Shown in pieces: positions 42,584 through 53,404 of a stretch of 58,767 nt of DNA. The position numbers and the translations under genes are program-made. The DNA comes from Rhodovastum atsumiense. Lineage in GTDB: Bacteria > Pseudomonadota > Alphaproteobacteria > Acetobacterales > Acetobacteraceae. The notes below the pieces were generated by a model. That model searched no databases and had not been told where the DNA came from. It saw nothing but the letters and a program-made list of their open reading frames with translations. Where the stretch lies: contig JAMFSE010000104.1 of the NCBI GenBank assembly GCA_026225115.1, positions 1-58,767 of the forward strand. Reading direction: 5' to 3'. Each line of letters begins with the position of its first letter. Positions within the stretch are counted from its first letter, which is position 1.

Positions 42584-44419
42584 ATGCCCGTAGAAGTTGC
42601 AGCCCGGCCTACCCTGTACAACCCGGCGCCGGATGCGCCTACCCTGCTGCACAATGTCTTCGGCCTGCCAGGCTTCCGCGGTGAGCAGGAAGCCATCATC
42701 TCCCATGTCATCGACGGCAACGACGCCATCGTCCTCATGCCGACCGGCGGCGGCAAATCCTTGTGCTACCAGCTCCCCTCGCTTTGCCGCGACGGCGTCG
42801 GCATCGTCGTCTCGCCGCTGATCGCGCTGATGCGCAACCAGGTCGCCGCCTTGCGCCAGCTCGGCATCAACGCCGCCGCGCTGAATTCCAGCCTGGAGCC
42901 TGCCGAGCGCGCCGCCGTGCGCGCCGACCTGCGCGCCGGCCGTCTCGATTTGCTCTACGTCGCTCCTGAGCGGCTGATGATGCCCGATTTCCTGGAGCTG
43001 CTGGATGGCGCCAACATCGCGCTGTTCGCCATCGACGAAGCCCATTGCGTCAGCCAATGGGGTCACGACTTCCGCCCCGAATATCTGCAACTGGCGGAAC
43101 TCGCCGAGCGCTTCCCGAACGTGCCCCGCATCGCGCTCACCGCCACCGCCGACACGCAATCGCGCGAAGACATCCGCCGCCGCCTGCGTTTAGGGGATGC
43201 CCGGCTGTTCCTCGCCAGCTTCGACCGTCCGAACATCCGCTACGCCATTGTCCCCAAAGCCTCGCCGCTCCGCCAGCTGCAAACCTTTCTGGCGGCCCAT
43301 GCGGGTGAATCCGGTATCGTCTATTGCCTCAGCCGCGCCACGGTCGACGATACCGCCGCCGCGCTGAATGCCGCCGGCGTCAAAGCCCTGCCCTATCACG
43401 CCGGGCTCGGCGCCCAAATCCGCTCGCGCAACCAGGATGCGTTCCTGGCCGAGGAAGGCATGGTGCTGGTCGCCACCGTCGCCTTCGGCATGGGCATCGA
43501 CAAGCCGGACATCCGCTTCGTCGTGCATCATGACCTGCCCGGCAGCCTGGAAGCCTTCTACCAGGAAACCGGCCGCGCCGGGCGCGACGGCGCCCCGGCC
43601 GAAGCTCTGCTGCTGTATGGCATGCAGGATATCGTCTTCCGCCGCCACATGATCGAACAATCCGCCTCCCCGCCGGAGATCAAGCGCATCGAGCGCGGCA
43701 AGCTCGACTCCCTGCTCGGCGTCTGTGAGACCGCCGGCTGCCGCCGCCAGGCCATCCTCGCCCATTTCGGTGAGACCCTGCCGGCCCCCTGCGGCAATTG
43801 CGACACCTGCAACACCCCAGCATCCACCTGGGACGCTACCACCGCCGCCCGCAAAGCCCTCTCCGCCATCCTGCGCACTGGGCAGCGCTTCGGCATCGGC
43901 CATCTGGTCGACCTCCTGCTCGGCACCGCCACCGATAAAATCACCCGTTTCGCGCATGACAAGCTGCCCACCTTCGGCGTCGGCACCGAACTCGACCGCA
44001 AGGGCTGGAGCTCGGTATTCCGCCAGTTGATCGTCCACGGCGCCGTCGAAGTGGATCACGACGCTTACGGCGCGCTCAGAATCACCAATTTGGCCAAGCC
44101 CATCCTGCAAGGCGGCGAAGAAATCCACTTCCGCCACGACCAGGCCGCCACCGCCGCCGCCATCCGCCAGAAAAAGGACCGCGTTGCCCTGCCGCCGGCC
44201 GCCAACGCCTTGTTCGAGGCATTGCGCGCCGAGCGCACCAAACTCGCCCGGGAGCAGAACGTCCCGAGCTACGTCATCTTCCACGACGCCACGCTGATCG
44301 CCATCGCCACTGCCCGCCCTGCTTCGCTGGCGGCGCTGGCGGATATTCCGGGCATGGGTAAATCCAAACTCGACCGCTACGGCGCTACCGTCCTCGCAAC
44401 CGTCGCCGCCGCCGGCTAG
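42584..44419 (+). CDS. recQ: ATP-dependent DNA helicase RecQ
   Basis: 611 aa, full length. Walker A PTGGGKS is at 53-59 and the DEAH box at 151-154. The SF2 helicase core is followed by the RecQ zinc-binding Cys set (CETAGCRRQ and PCGNCDTC), the winged-helix RQC domain and a C-terminal HRDC domain ([15 protein letters not shown]). It unwinds DNA 3'-5' in RecF-type repair. Monocistronic and divergent from the alcohol dehydrogenase. Confidence 0.96.
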   Translation: MPVEVAARPTLYNPAPDAPTLLHNVFGLPGFRGEQEAIISHVIDGNDAIVLMPTGGGKSLCYQLPSLCRDGVGIVVSPLIALMRNQVAALRQLGINAAALNSSLEPAERAAVRADLRAGRLDLLYVAPERLMMPDFLELLDGANIALFAIDEAHCVSQWGHDFRPEYLQLAELAERFPNVPRIALTATADTQSREDIRRRLRLGDARLFLASFDRPNIRYAIVPKASPLRQLQTFLAAHAGESGIVYCLSRATVDDTAAALNAAGVKALPYHAGLGAQIRSRNQDAFLAEEGMVLVATVAFGMGIDKPDIRFVVHHDLPGSLEAFYQETGRAGRDGAPAEALLLYGMQDIVFRRHMIEQSASPPEIKRIERGKLDSLLGVCETAGCRRQAILAHFGETLPAPCGNCDTCNTPASTWDATTAARKALSAILRTGQRFGIGHLVDLLLGTATDKITRFAHDKLPTFGVGTELDRKGWSSVFRQLIVHGAVEVDHDAYGALRITNLAKPILQGGEEIHFRHDQAATAAAIRQKKDRVALPPAANALFEALRAERTKLAREQNVPSYVIFHDATLIAIATARPASLAALADIPGMGKSKLDRYGATVLATVAAAG

Positions 44420-44516
44420 GCCGACACGGGTCGAATGCCCCCGGCCAGCCTATCGTTAAGAGATCATGTCAATTTACTGCCGGACCGCACGGCATGCCCG
44501 GCTTTGAAATTGATCC

Positions 44517-44600
44517 AGCCGCGCAAGGTTGACCTGACCTGCCCGCTATCCGCAATGTGACGCTATCGCATCGTCGATGCTGGTAGCGAGCGGGGTAGCA
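44517..44600 (+). promoter_or_regulatory. Duplicated upstream region of glycosyltransferase 1
   Basis: The 84 bp before ATG 44601 match the 83 bp before the paralogous gene (46777-46859) over most of their length: AGCCGC-CAAGGTTGACCT, CCCGCTATCCGC-ATGT, GCATCGTC-ATGC. TTGACC at 44529-44534 is a -35-like hexamer in both. This suggests a promoter copied along with the gene. Confidence 0.6.
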
Positions 44601-46685
44601 ATGTTCGGGCGGCTTACAAAATCCAAACGCGCGCGCGTCGCGCGGCTTGAAGCAGCGCTCCAGGAAACCCGTCAAGCCATCCTGCCCGCGCAGGGCCAGG
44701 CGTTAGCCGGGCATGCCGAAACCTTGGCCGCCGATGCGGCCTGGCTATCATCCCTGCAACGGGGCCTGGATGATCTGCGATCCGCGCATTCGGCGCAATT
44801 GCAGGATCTCGGCCGCTGGATGAGCGCCACCACCCAGGCAGTTACCGCGATGAGCAGCGTTCCTGTTATCCCCTCGCCCGAGCTGCAAGCGATTGGCCCG
44901 TTGGCCAGACGCGTGGATGACCAGCACGCGGCCAGCCGCGCATTGCAAATCCGGACCGTCATGGGCTGGCTCGCGCAAGCCAATTTTGAAGCCGATCTGC
45001 TGATCTCCGTCATCGTGCCGACGCGCAACCGGCGTCATTACCTGGCGCGCGCCATCGCCTCCATCCTCGCGCAAAGCTATCCGAATTTTGAAATCGTCAT
45101 CATCGACGACGCCAGCACCGACGACACGCCGGAATTTCTCGACAGCATCACAGATCCCCGCATCCGCCGCCTGCGCGGCGCCGGAACCGGCGCTTCGAAT
45201 GCGCGCAATCTTGGCCTGCAGGCCGCGCGAGGCGACATCATCACGCATCTCGACGATGACAATCTGATGGACCCGCATTGGCTGCGCGGCGTCGCCTGGG
45301 GCTTTTCACGCTGGCCCAAAACGGAGATTCTCTACGGCGCCCGCATCATCGAGGACGGCGCCGCGCGCGACCGCATCGCCTCCGGCGCCATGCCGGCCTT
45401 GGATTGGCAGCCCTTCGATCGCGCCCGATTGGAGAGCTCGAATTATATCGACATGAACGTCATCGCCCACCGCGCCAACTTGCCGGGGGCGCATTTCAAC
45501 CCGGACCGGCAGGCACCGATCGAATGGGAGATGGTACTGCGGCTGACCGTCAGAAAAGCGCCGCTTGAACTGCCGGTCATCGCTTGCCTGTACGCGAACT
45601 TCGCGCCGGGCCGGCTCAGCGACAGTCCATCCTATGTTCAGGAAAACCGGCTGGTTCGCGCGCAGGTGCATGAAACACGGCAAATGCGCGTGCTCTCCTA
45701 CAACGCCTTGTTTCCGCTGATGTCCGAAACCTATATCGAGGAAGAGATGCTGGCGCTGGAATCGGCGGGCGCCCAAATCGCCTTCGCCTCATTCGCGCAA
45801 TCCGCCTCACCCTATCCCATACGTCACGAATTATACGCGACGCTCGATGCCGCCGTAGCGGCGTATAATCCCGACGTTATCGTCGTCTACTGGACCACGC
45901 ACGCGCTTGGCGCGCTCGATCATCTGGCGCGCATCGGCCGGCCTTTCGCGCTCCGCGTTCATTCGTTTGATTTCAGCATCGACGCCGTCACGCGCGTGGC
46001 TGACCATCCCGGCTGCATCGGCGTCTGGGCGTTCCCGCATCATGCAAAATTGATCCCCGGCGCGCATGCGCGCGCACCAATTTTCATGACGCATGGCGCA
46101 ATTCCCGATGCCGGCGCAGACCGAACCATGATCACATCGGTCTCCGCTGGATTGCCAAAGAAAGATTGGCCGCTGCTGCTGGACGCGATGAACCAGCTCG
46201 CCGAATTCAGCCGCCGCATCGTCATGGCCCGGACCAACGGTTTCGAAGCGCTGCCGGACGAGGTCGCACGGCTTGCCGCGGAACTGCCAAATCCCGTCGA
46301 GGTCAACATCAACCTGCCGCGCAATCAGGTGTTCGAGCTGCTCTCTCACACTTCCGTGATGCTTTACACGGTGGTCCCCGGCATCGCCTTGGGAATGCCC
46401 ATGTCGATCATTGAGGCATTGCGCGCCGGCGCCTGCGTCATCACACCCGACGCGCCGGAAATGCAGGCGCTTTGCGGCACCGGCTTCCGGCCCTATCGTG
46501 ACGCCGCCGATATCGTCCGTCACGCCAGGGAAGTTATGGCCGGCGGCGCGGCGATCGACGCCGAACGCAAAGCCAACCGCAATTGGGCTTTGCAGCAGTT
46601 TTGCGAGCCGGCCGAGGCCCGGATCTTTCACGATCAGCTTTCCGCGGCTTTGACCGGCTGGCGCACCCGGCGCCAAAATGTCTGA
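44601..46685 (+). CDS. Two-domain glycosyltransferase (GT2 plus GT-B)
   Basis: 694 aa from ATG 44601; ATG 44577 is in frame but the aligned position in the paralogue at 46860 opens at this point. A coiled-coil-like N-terminus precedes a GT2 domain starting near residue 138 (ISVIVPTRNRRHYLARAI, the acidic IIDDASTDDTP, and THLDDDNLMD with its DxD). From about residue 380 a GT-B domain follows (VYWTTHALGALDHLARIG, SVSAGLPKKDWPLLLDAM, GIALGMPMSIIEALRAGA). Such enzymes build surface polysaccharide. The paralogue immediately downstream lacks the second domain. Confidence 0.85.
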   Translation: MFGRLTKSKRARVARLEAALQETRQAILPAQGQALAGHAETLAADAAWLSSLQRGLDDLRSAHSAQLQDLGRWMSATTQAVTAMSSVPVIPSPELQAIGPLARRVDDQHAASRALQIRTVMGWLAQANFEADLLISVIVPTRNRRHYLARAIASILAQSYPNFEIVIIDDASTDDTPEFLDSITDPRIRRLRGAGTGASNARNLGLQAARGDIITHLDDDNLMDPHWLRGVAWGFSRWPKTEILYGARIIEDGAARDRIASGAMPALDWQPFDRARLESSNYIDMNVIAHRANLPGAHFNPDRQAPIEWEMVLRLTVRKAPLELPVIACLYANFAPGRLSDSPSYVQENRLVRAQVHETRQMRVLSYNALFPLMSETYIEEEMLALESAGAQIAFASFAQSASPYPIRHELYATLDAAVAAYNPDVIVVYWTTHALGALDHLARIGRPFALRVHSFDFSIDAVTRVADHPGCIGVWAFPHHAKLIPGAHARAPIFMTHGAIPDAGADRTMITSVSAGLPKKDWPLLLDAMNQLAEFSRRIVMARTNGFEALPDEVARLAAELPNPVEVNINLPRNQVFELLSHTSVMLYTVVPGIALGMPMSIIEALRAGACVITPDAPEMQALCGTGFRPYRDAADIVRHAREVMAGGAAIDAERKANRNWALQQFCEPAEARIFHDQLSAALTGWRTRRQNV

Positions 46686-46776
46686 GCCTCGAACCGGGGC
46701 AAGTGCTCGCCTGCGGGCGATCGCGCCATCCGGCTCCAGCCAGGCGGCCGGCCCCAGACCGCTTAACGCTTGAATT

Positions 46777-46859
46777 AGCCGCCCAAGGTTGACCTACCCT
46801 ACCCGCTATCCGCTATGTAGCGCCGACGCATCGTCAATGCCGTTAGTATCAGGGTTACA
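46777..46859 (+). promoter_or_regulatory. Duplicated upstream region of glycosyltransferase 2
   Basis: A second copy of the 44517-44600 segment, ending at ATG 46860, with TTGACC at 46789-46794. In this copy the upstream ATG of the first gene is out of frame and soon stopped, supporting the internal ATG as the true start of both genes. Confidence 0.6.
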
Positions 46860-48383
46860 ATGTTTAGTTGGCTGAAAAAACCAGACCTCGAAACGCGCAT
46901 TGCACAACTCGAAGCCGACCTCCAGGAAGCCCGCCAGGGTGTTCTGCCCGCGCATGGCGAAGCTTTGTCCGGCCACGCCGAGACTTTGGCCGGACATGCG
47001 GCCTGGATGAAGGCCCTCAATCAGGGTCTTGCCGAGCTGAATTCGGCCCATTCCGCGCAATTGCTCGACCTCCATCGCTGGATGAGCTCGACCACCCAGG
47101 TCGTCACCGCCATGAGCAGCGTGCCCGTCATCGCCTCGCCGGAGCTGCAGGCCATCGGCCCGCAGGCACGACTGGTCGACGACCGGGTCGCCACCTCCCG
47201 GATGCTGCAAATCTGGACCGTCATGCGCTGGCTGGCGCAGGCCCATGTCACTTCCGAGATTTTCATCTCCGTCGTCATGCCGACGCGCGACCGGCGGGAC
47301 TATCTGGCCCGCGCCATCGCCTCGATTCTCGCGCAGACGCACAGCAATTTCGAACTCGTCATCGTCGATGACGGCAGCACCGACGATACGCCGGCATTGC
47401 TGGCATCCATTGAGGATAAACGCGTCCGGCATTTCCGCACCACCGGCCTTGGCGCCGCCTCGGCCCGCAACATCGGCCTCGATGCGGCGCAGGGCGAAAT
47501 CATCACCCATTTCGACGACGACAATCTGATGGACCCCAATTGGCTGCGCAGCGTTTCCTGGGGTTTTTCCCGTTGGCCGGACACCGAAATCCTGTACGGC
47601 GCCCGCATCGTCGAAGATCCGCCGGCGCAGAACGGCGTGCCGTCCGGCGCCCCGCCGGCCATGGAATTTCAGCCCTTCGACCGCGCCCGGCTGGAAATCG
47701 GCGGTTATATCGATATGAACGTGATCGCCCACCGCGCCGGCCTGCCGGAAGCCCGATTTGATACGACATTGCCGTCCAGCATGGATTGGGATTTTATATT
47801 GCGCCTTACCGCCAAGCGAACGCCGCTGGAATTGCCGGCGATTGCCTGCCTGTATTCGAATTACGCGCCGAACCGGATCAGCGACCGCAAAAACCGCTTG
47901 CGGGAAAACCAGTTCGTCCGCGCCCGCGTGCACACCACGCGGCCGATGCGCGTGCTCGCCTGCAATGCTGCCTCACCGCTGCCCGAAGCCTTGCTTGAGA
48001 CGGAGATGCTGGCGCTGGAAGCGGCCGGCGCGGAAATTTCCTTCGCGTTATTCGCAGCGCTCGACGAAGCCGTTGCAGAACAGAACCCCGACGTTATCAT
48101 CGCCTACGCCGGTTCCCTCGCATCGACTGAACGCGATCATCTGGAACGCATCGGCCGGCCTTTCGCGCTCCGCGCCGAATCGTACGATCCGGGCACCCTG
48201 AGCGATCCCTGCTGCATCGGCATCTGGGCCGCCGGCGCGGAGCCCGCCGGCGCGGAGCCCGCCGGCGCGGAGCCCGCCGGCGCGGAGCCGGGCACCGGCG
48301 TCCAGAGCCTCACGCTGGCGGATTTTCACGACGAGATTTCGGCTGCCCTGGTCGCCTGGCGAGTGCAGCGTCAAGATGTCTGA
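46860..48383 (+). CDS. GT2 glycosyltransferase, paralogue lacking the GT-B domain
   Basis: 507 aa. It aligns with the preceding protein from MFSWLKKPDLETR through the GT2 domain (ISVVMPTRDRRDYLARAIAS, FDDDNLMDPNWLR) and to IERIGRPFALR-like sequence. The GT-B part, over 200 residues, is missing and replaced by four copies of a five-residue AGAEP unit, then the shared tail FHDEISAALVAWRVQRQDV. The DxD catalytic motif is intact, so the GT2 activity may be retained. Its stop overlaps the next gene by eight bases. Confidence 0.85.
   Translation: MFSWLKKPDLETRIAQLEADLQEARQGVLPAHGEALSGHAETLAGHAAWMKALNQGLAELNSAHSAQLLDLHRWMSSTTQVVTAMSSVPVIASPELQAIGPQARLVDDRVATSRMLQIWTVMRWLAQAHVTSEIFISVVMPTRDRRDYLARAIASILAQTHSNFELVIVDDGSTDDTPALLASIEDKRVRHFRTTGLGAASARNIGLDAAQGEIITHFDDDNLMDPNWLRSVSWGFSRWPDTEILYGARIVEDPPAQNGVPSGAPPAMEFQPFDRARLEIGGYIDMNVIAHRAGLPEARFDTTLPSSMDWDFILRLTAKRTPLELPAIACLYSNYAPNRISDRKNRLRENQFVRARVHTTRPMRVLACNAASPLPEALLETEMLALEAAGAEISFALFAALDEAVAEQNPDVIIAYAGSLASTERDHLERIGRPFALRAESYDPGTLSDPCCIGIWAAGAEPAGAEPAGAEPAGAEPGTGVQSLTLADFHDEISAALVAWRVQRQDV
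48232..48291 (+). repeat. Tandem 15-bp minisatellite in the glycosyltransferase paralogue
   Basis: GCCGGCGCGGAGCCC is repeated four times (48232-48246, 48247-48261, 48262-48276, 48277-48291, the last ending CCG). Each copy encodes AGAEP. It sits exactly where the paralogue has lost its second domain. Copy number could change in frame. Confidence 0.85.
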
Positions 48384-50046
48384 GGGCAAGACCGCACCGC
48401 CAATGGAACTTCCCGGCCACAAACCCGGCGAGGCTTTGCCCGATTTCGCAAACAGCGAGGCGCCCCCGCTGGCTTATCCGTCCGCAGCGACACCGGCCGA
48501 CGCGGCACCGGCCGACGCGGCACCGGTTGCCAATTCCGAACTGTTGCGGGCAGCCTCGCCGGCGATCGCATTGTGGTTAAGCCGGCGGCTCACCTTGATC
48601 GGGCTGGCGCGCCGCACCGGCGACGAGCGCTATAAACTCGTCCGCATTTTTGCAGCCGATATCCAGATCAACCACGTCCTGCCCGATAGCCTGCTGCATG
48701 TCCTGTTGCGGCGCCGGATGCTGCTCGGCCTGCTCCGCCGGACCTCGGCGAGCGCGTCGCGCATCGTCGAACAGATCATCCGGTATTCGCTGCCCGCCGG
48801 CGAACGCGATCTGCCACCGGCAAGTTTGCGTTCGAATAAAAGCAAGTTCGACGCCGCGCGCGAAAATATATTGCTGGTCGTGCACCAGACATCGCGTACC
48901 GGGGCACCCGTGCTCGGCTGGAACATCGTCCGGCATCTTTCGAAACATTATAATGTTTTCACGGTAACGCTTGGCGGCGGCCCGTTGCTGCAGGATTTCG
49001 TGGCGCTGAGCGTCGAGACCCACGGGCCGTTCGGCTATAACAGCACGAACACGGCCACCATCGATCTGGCGCTGCGCAAATTATTCAACGGCCATTTATT
49101 CAAATACGCGATCATCAACAGCACCGAATCGCGGTTGCTGCTAGAACCCTGTGCGGCGCGCGGCATTCCTACGGTTTTTCTGGTTCACGAATTCGCCTCT
49201 TATGTCTATGCGCGCGACGAGCTGCGCGCCGCCTTCGACCTGGCAAGCGAGATCGTTTTCCCCGCCAGGCTGGTCGCGGATTCTTCGCTGAAAATCTATC
49301 CCGAATTAAGCGCGCGCCCGCTGCGCATATTGCCGCAAGGCATGTCGGTGCTGCCGGAAGCCGGCAGAACCCTGGCGACCACTTTGCATCCCGCATTGCA
49401 GGAACTGGCTGCCGCCCGCGCTGCGGGCGCCATGGTCGTGCTCGGCGCCGGCACCGTGGAATTCCGAAAAGGCGTGGATCTGTTTCTCATCACAGCGATG
49501 CGCGTCTGCCGCGAGAACGATAACTTCCGTTTCATCTGGGTCGGCCATGGCTACAAGCCCGATGAGGACATGGCGTACTCCGTCTATCTGCGCGAACAGT
49601 TGGAGCGCGCCGGCCTCGGCGAACGGATGATCTTTCTGGACCAGCAGCCGGACCTCGAACCGGTCTACGCGCTTACCGACATGTTCATGCTGGCATCCCG
49701 GCTCGACCCGATGCCCAATGTCACGATCGATGCCGTCCATCGCGGCATTCCCGTCATCTGCTTCGACCAGGCAAGCGGCATGGCCGATGTTCTGAAATCC
49801 GATCCGCTCACCGCCGGCTGCGTCGTCGACTATCTGGATACCGCCATGGCCGCCGAGGTGATCCTGGCGCTCGGCAGCGATCGGGTTGGCCTCGACAGGG
49901 TCGCCGCCGCCACCCTGCAGCTGGCCGCCTCGGTCTTCGACATGACGAAATATGTCGATGCGCTTGACAGTCTCGGCACCAGCGCCGCCGCCGCCGTATC
50001 CGCGCCCGAGACAGCAAGGCTGCCGGCCTATTCGGGTGACGAATGA
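48376..50046 (+). CDS. GT-B family glycosyltransferase
   Basis: 556 aa. The first 150 residues are Ala/Pro-rich and helical. The rest is a GT-B fold: ILLVVHQTSRTGAPVLGW near residue 165, VFLVHEFASYVYARDEL, then the C-terminal GT1/GT4-like part VVLGAGTVEFRKGVDLFL, FIWVGHGYKPDE, and MLASRLDPMPNVTIDAVHRGIPVI containing the sugar-nucleotide-binding acidic residue. It starts inside the previous gene and ends inside the next (ATGA), so these genes are translated as a unit. Confidence 0.88.
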   Translation: MSEGKTAPPMELPGHKPGEALPDFANSEAPPLAYPSAATPADAAPADAAPVANSELLRAASPAIALWLSRRLTLIGLARRTGDERYKLVRIFAADIQINHVLPDSLLHVLLRRRMLLGLLRRTSASASRIVEQIIRYSLPAGERDLPPASLRSNKSKFDAARENILLVVHQTSRTGAPVLGWNIVRHLSKHYNVFTVTLGGGPLLQDFVALSVETHGPFGYNSTNTATIDLALRKLFNGHLFKYAIINSTESRLLLEPCAARGIPTVFLVHEFASYVYARDELRAAFDLASEIVFPARLVADSSLKIYPELSARPLRILPQGMSVLPEAGRTLATTLHPALQELAAARAAGAMVVLGAGTVEFRKGVDLFLITAMRVCRENDNFRFIWVGHGYKPDEDMAYSVYLREQLERAGLGERMIFLDQQPDLEPVYALTDMFMLASRLDPMPNVTIDAVHRGIPVICFDQASGMADVLKSDPLTAGCVVDYLDTAMAAEVILALGSDRVGLDRVAAATLQLAASVFDMTKYVDALDSLGTSAAAAVSAPETARLPAYSGDE

Positions 50047-51047
50047 ACCCACCCAGCCAGCATCATCTGATCCTGGGCGGCACCGGCTTCATCGGCCGCC
50101 ACGTGGCGCTGCTGCTGGCGCGCGCCGGCTTCACCGTCACCATCACCGGCCGCAAGCAGCCGGATTTCGATTTTCCCGCCGAGATCGCGGACCGTATCCA
50201 TTTCCGGCAACTGGACATCGCCTCACCCGACTGGGACCGCCTGGTCGCCACCGCGGATGTCGTTCACCATTACCTCTGGACCTCCATCCCCGGCCGTGAG
50301 GCCGCCAACCCGGCGGACGGGTTGATGGCCAATGTCGGCGCTACCATCGGCCTGCTGGAAGCCCTGAAGCGCCGCGGCGACGGCCGAATACTGTTCATCT
50401 CCTCCGGCGGCACCATCTATGGCAAGCTGCACCGCATCCCGGCCGATGAAGACCACCCCGTTGAGCCCATCACCGCCTACGGCGCGGAAAAGGCGGTGGC
50501 CGAGCTCTACCTCCGGCACTACAGGGCGATCAGCGATCTCGACGTCCGTATCGCCCGCGTCGCCAATGTCTACGGCGCCGGCCAGGACCCGGCCCGCGGC
50601 CTCGGCGCCGTCACCACCTTCATCGACCACGCGCTGGCCGGCCGCAAAATCTCGATCTTCGGCGACGGCTCGGTCATCCGTGACTATGTCCATATCTCCG
50701 ACGTCGCATCGCTGCTGGCCACGCTCAGCATCGTCCCCGCGCCCAAGGATTTCATCTTCAACGTCGGCAACGGCACCGGCACCAGCCTGAACGATATCGT
50801 CGCCATACTGGAAGCCCACCTGGCCCGCCCGCTCGACGTCGGCCGCACCAAAGCCCGCTCATTCGACGTCCCGGTCAGTGTGCTCGCAATCGCCCGCGCC
50901 CATACGCAGCTCAACTGGTCCCCGCGACTCAGCGTTCTCGCCGGCGCCGCCCGCACCATCGAAGACCTCGGCGCCGGCCACGCATTCTCCACAATAGATC
51001 CCTGGAAACCCTCAGCCGAAATCCTGCCGCTGCGCGCTTCAGTCTGA
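50043..51047 (+). CDS. NAD-dependent epimerase/dehydratase (UDP-sugar epimerase-like)
   Basis: 334 aa. Extended SDR: NAD-binding GGTGFIG (residues 12-18), catalytic Tyr and Lys in YGAEKAVAELY, Ser in FISSGGTIYG, and the C-terminal IFGDGSVIRDYVHISDVAS. Many relatives act on UDP-glucose or similar sugars, matching the glycosyltransferases upstream. It overlaps the GT gene by four bases and ends the cluster with a composite repeat. Confidence 0.9.
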   Translation: MNPPSQHHLILGGTGFIGRHVALLLARAGFTVTITGRKQPDFDFPAEIADRIHFRQLDIASPDWDRLVATADVVHHYLWTSIPGREAANPADGLMANVGATIGLLEALKRRGDGRILFISSGGTIYGKLHRIPADEDHPVEPITAYGAEKAVAELYLRHYRAISDLDVRIARVANVYGAGQDPARGLGAVTTFIDHALAGRKISIFGDGSVIRDYVHISDVASLLATLSIVPAPKDFIFNVGNGTGTSLNDIVAILEAHLARPLDVGRTKARSFDVPVSVLAIARAHTQLNWSPRLSVLAGAARTIEDLGAGHAFSTIDPWKPSAEILPLRASV

Positions 51048-51052
51048 AGAAA

Positions 51053-51173
51053 CTTCTTTTTGTGAACAAAAAGAAGCAAAAAAACTTTTTTTGCTGGGGC
51101 ATGGGCCGTGGCGCCCCCAACGCCCATGCCCCAGAGTAATAAAGTTTTTTGCGCAGCTTTTTTCAAAAAAGCT
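51053..51173. repeat. Composite nested inverted repeat between convergent genes
   Basis: CTTCTTTTTGT (51053-51063) pairs with ACAAAAAGAAG (51066-51076). CTGGGGCATGGGC (51094-51106) pairs with GCCCATGCCCCAG (51122-51134). AGCTTTTTT (51155-51163) pairs with AAAAAAGCT (51165-51173). It lies between the epimerase stop and the FKBP stop, so it should terminate both. Confidence 0.75.
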
Positions 51174-51190
51174 GCTGCTTTACTTAGCTT

Positions 51191-51556
51191 TTACTTGAAT
51201 CCGAAAAGTTCCACATCGAAAATCAACGTGGCGCCCGGCGGGATCAAGCCGCCGGCGCCGCGCTGGCCGTAGCCGTGTTCGGCGGGGAGCACCAAGGTGC
51301 GTTTGCCGCCCACCTGCATCGTGGAAACGCCGATATCCCAGCCGGAGATCACCTGGCCGACGCCGAGCTTGAACTGGAACGGCTGGCCGCGGTCGACGGA
51401 GGAATCGAATTTCTTGCCCTTGGCGCCCTTATCGTCGAGCCAACCCGTATAATGAACCGTCACGGTCTGGCCCTTTTTCGGAAACTCGCCGGTGCCGATC
51501 ACGTGGTCTTCATATTGAATCCCGTTTTCCAGGGTAATGACATTTGTTTCGGCCAT
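51191..51556 (-). CDS. FKBP-type peptidyl-prolyl isomerase
   Basis: 121 aa from ATG 51556, preceded by AGGAGC. FKBP core: GQTVTVHYTGWL (residues about 29-40), KFDSSVDRGQPFQFKLG, VISGWDIGVSTMQVGGKR, and the C-terminal IPPGATLIFDVELF. No signal peptide, so cytoplasmic. It accelerates prolyl isomerisation. Confidence 0.94.
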   Translation of the reverse strand: MAETNVITLENGIQYEDHVIGTGEFPKKGQTVTVHYTGWLDDKGAKGKKFDSSVDRGQPFQFKLGVGQVISGWDIGVSTMQVGGKRTLVLPAEHGYGQRGAGGLIPPGATLIFDVELFGFK

Positions 51557-51627
51557 TTGAACTGCGCTCCTCAAGCGATGATTTTCGCCGCCTGGGTAGC
51601 CAATAAGGGGGTTCGACGCAAATAGCC

Positions 51628-51951
51628 CTATCGCTTGGACGCGTGATAGCCAAAGGCGGCCGCGTCTTTTTCGCAAACAAAAGCGCCGTGTTTGGTCTTG
51701 CCGTAATATTTTGAACCCTCCGTGTGATAGACATGGCTGGAGGAGAAGCTTGACCAGACCACAACATCATTTGGACAATGCGCAGCGGCGAGCGCGGTTG
51801 TTTTAAATTTATCCGATTCCGGCACCTTCTTCGCGCTCTGCTTAACCGGCGCCTTCGCACTCGCCGCCACCGGCGTCTGCGCCAAAGCATGGGACGCCGC
51901 AAAGCCAAATAGAACCGCCGGCAATAGCCGGACTAAGCGAGATCTCCGCAT
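51628..51951 (-). CDS. Small exported protein with a YYGKTK-type motif
   Basis: 107 aa from ATG 51951, with GAGGAG upstream. Residues 1-25 are a signal peptide (LLPAVLFGFAASHALAQ). The C-terminal half carries HVYHTEGSKYYGKTKHGAF, a pattern shared by small exported proteins of unknown role in many proteobacteria. Two Cys (AAHCPND and FVCEKD) may bind each other or a metal. Precedes the FKBP gene on the same strand. Confidence 0.7.
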   Translation of the reverse strand: MRRSRLVRLLPAVLFGFAASHALAQTPVAASAKAPVKQSAKKVPESDKFKTTALAAAHCPNDVVVWSSFSSSHVYHTEGSKYYGKTKHGAFVCEKDAAAFGYHASKR

Positions 51952-51988
51952 TCTGCAAAGCTCCTCGAAACCTAAAGTAGTACTATGA

Positions 51989-53317
<1,329 letters not shown>

Positions 53318-53396
53318 CTTCTTTTTCTGAAGAAAAAGAAGCAAAAAGACTTTTATTATTCTGGGTCTGGGGCTTGGACTATTCGAAGCCCCAGAC
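53318..53396. repeat. Composite inverted repeat between convergent genes
   Basis: CTTCTTTTTCT (53318-53328) and AGAAAAAGAAG (53331-53341) form the first stem. GTCTGGGGCTT (53365-53375) pairs with AAGCCCCAGAC (53386-53396). It lies between the aminotransferase stop and the ahpD stop, as a bidirectional terminator would. Confidence 0.7.
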
Positions 53397-53404
53397 AACA
53401 AATT

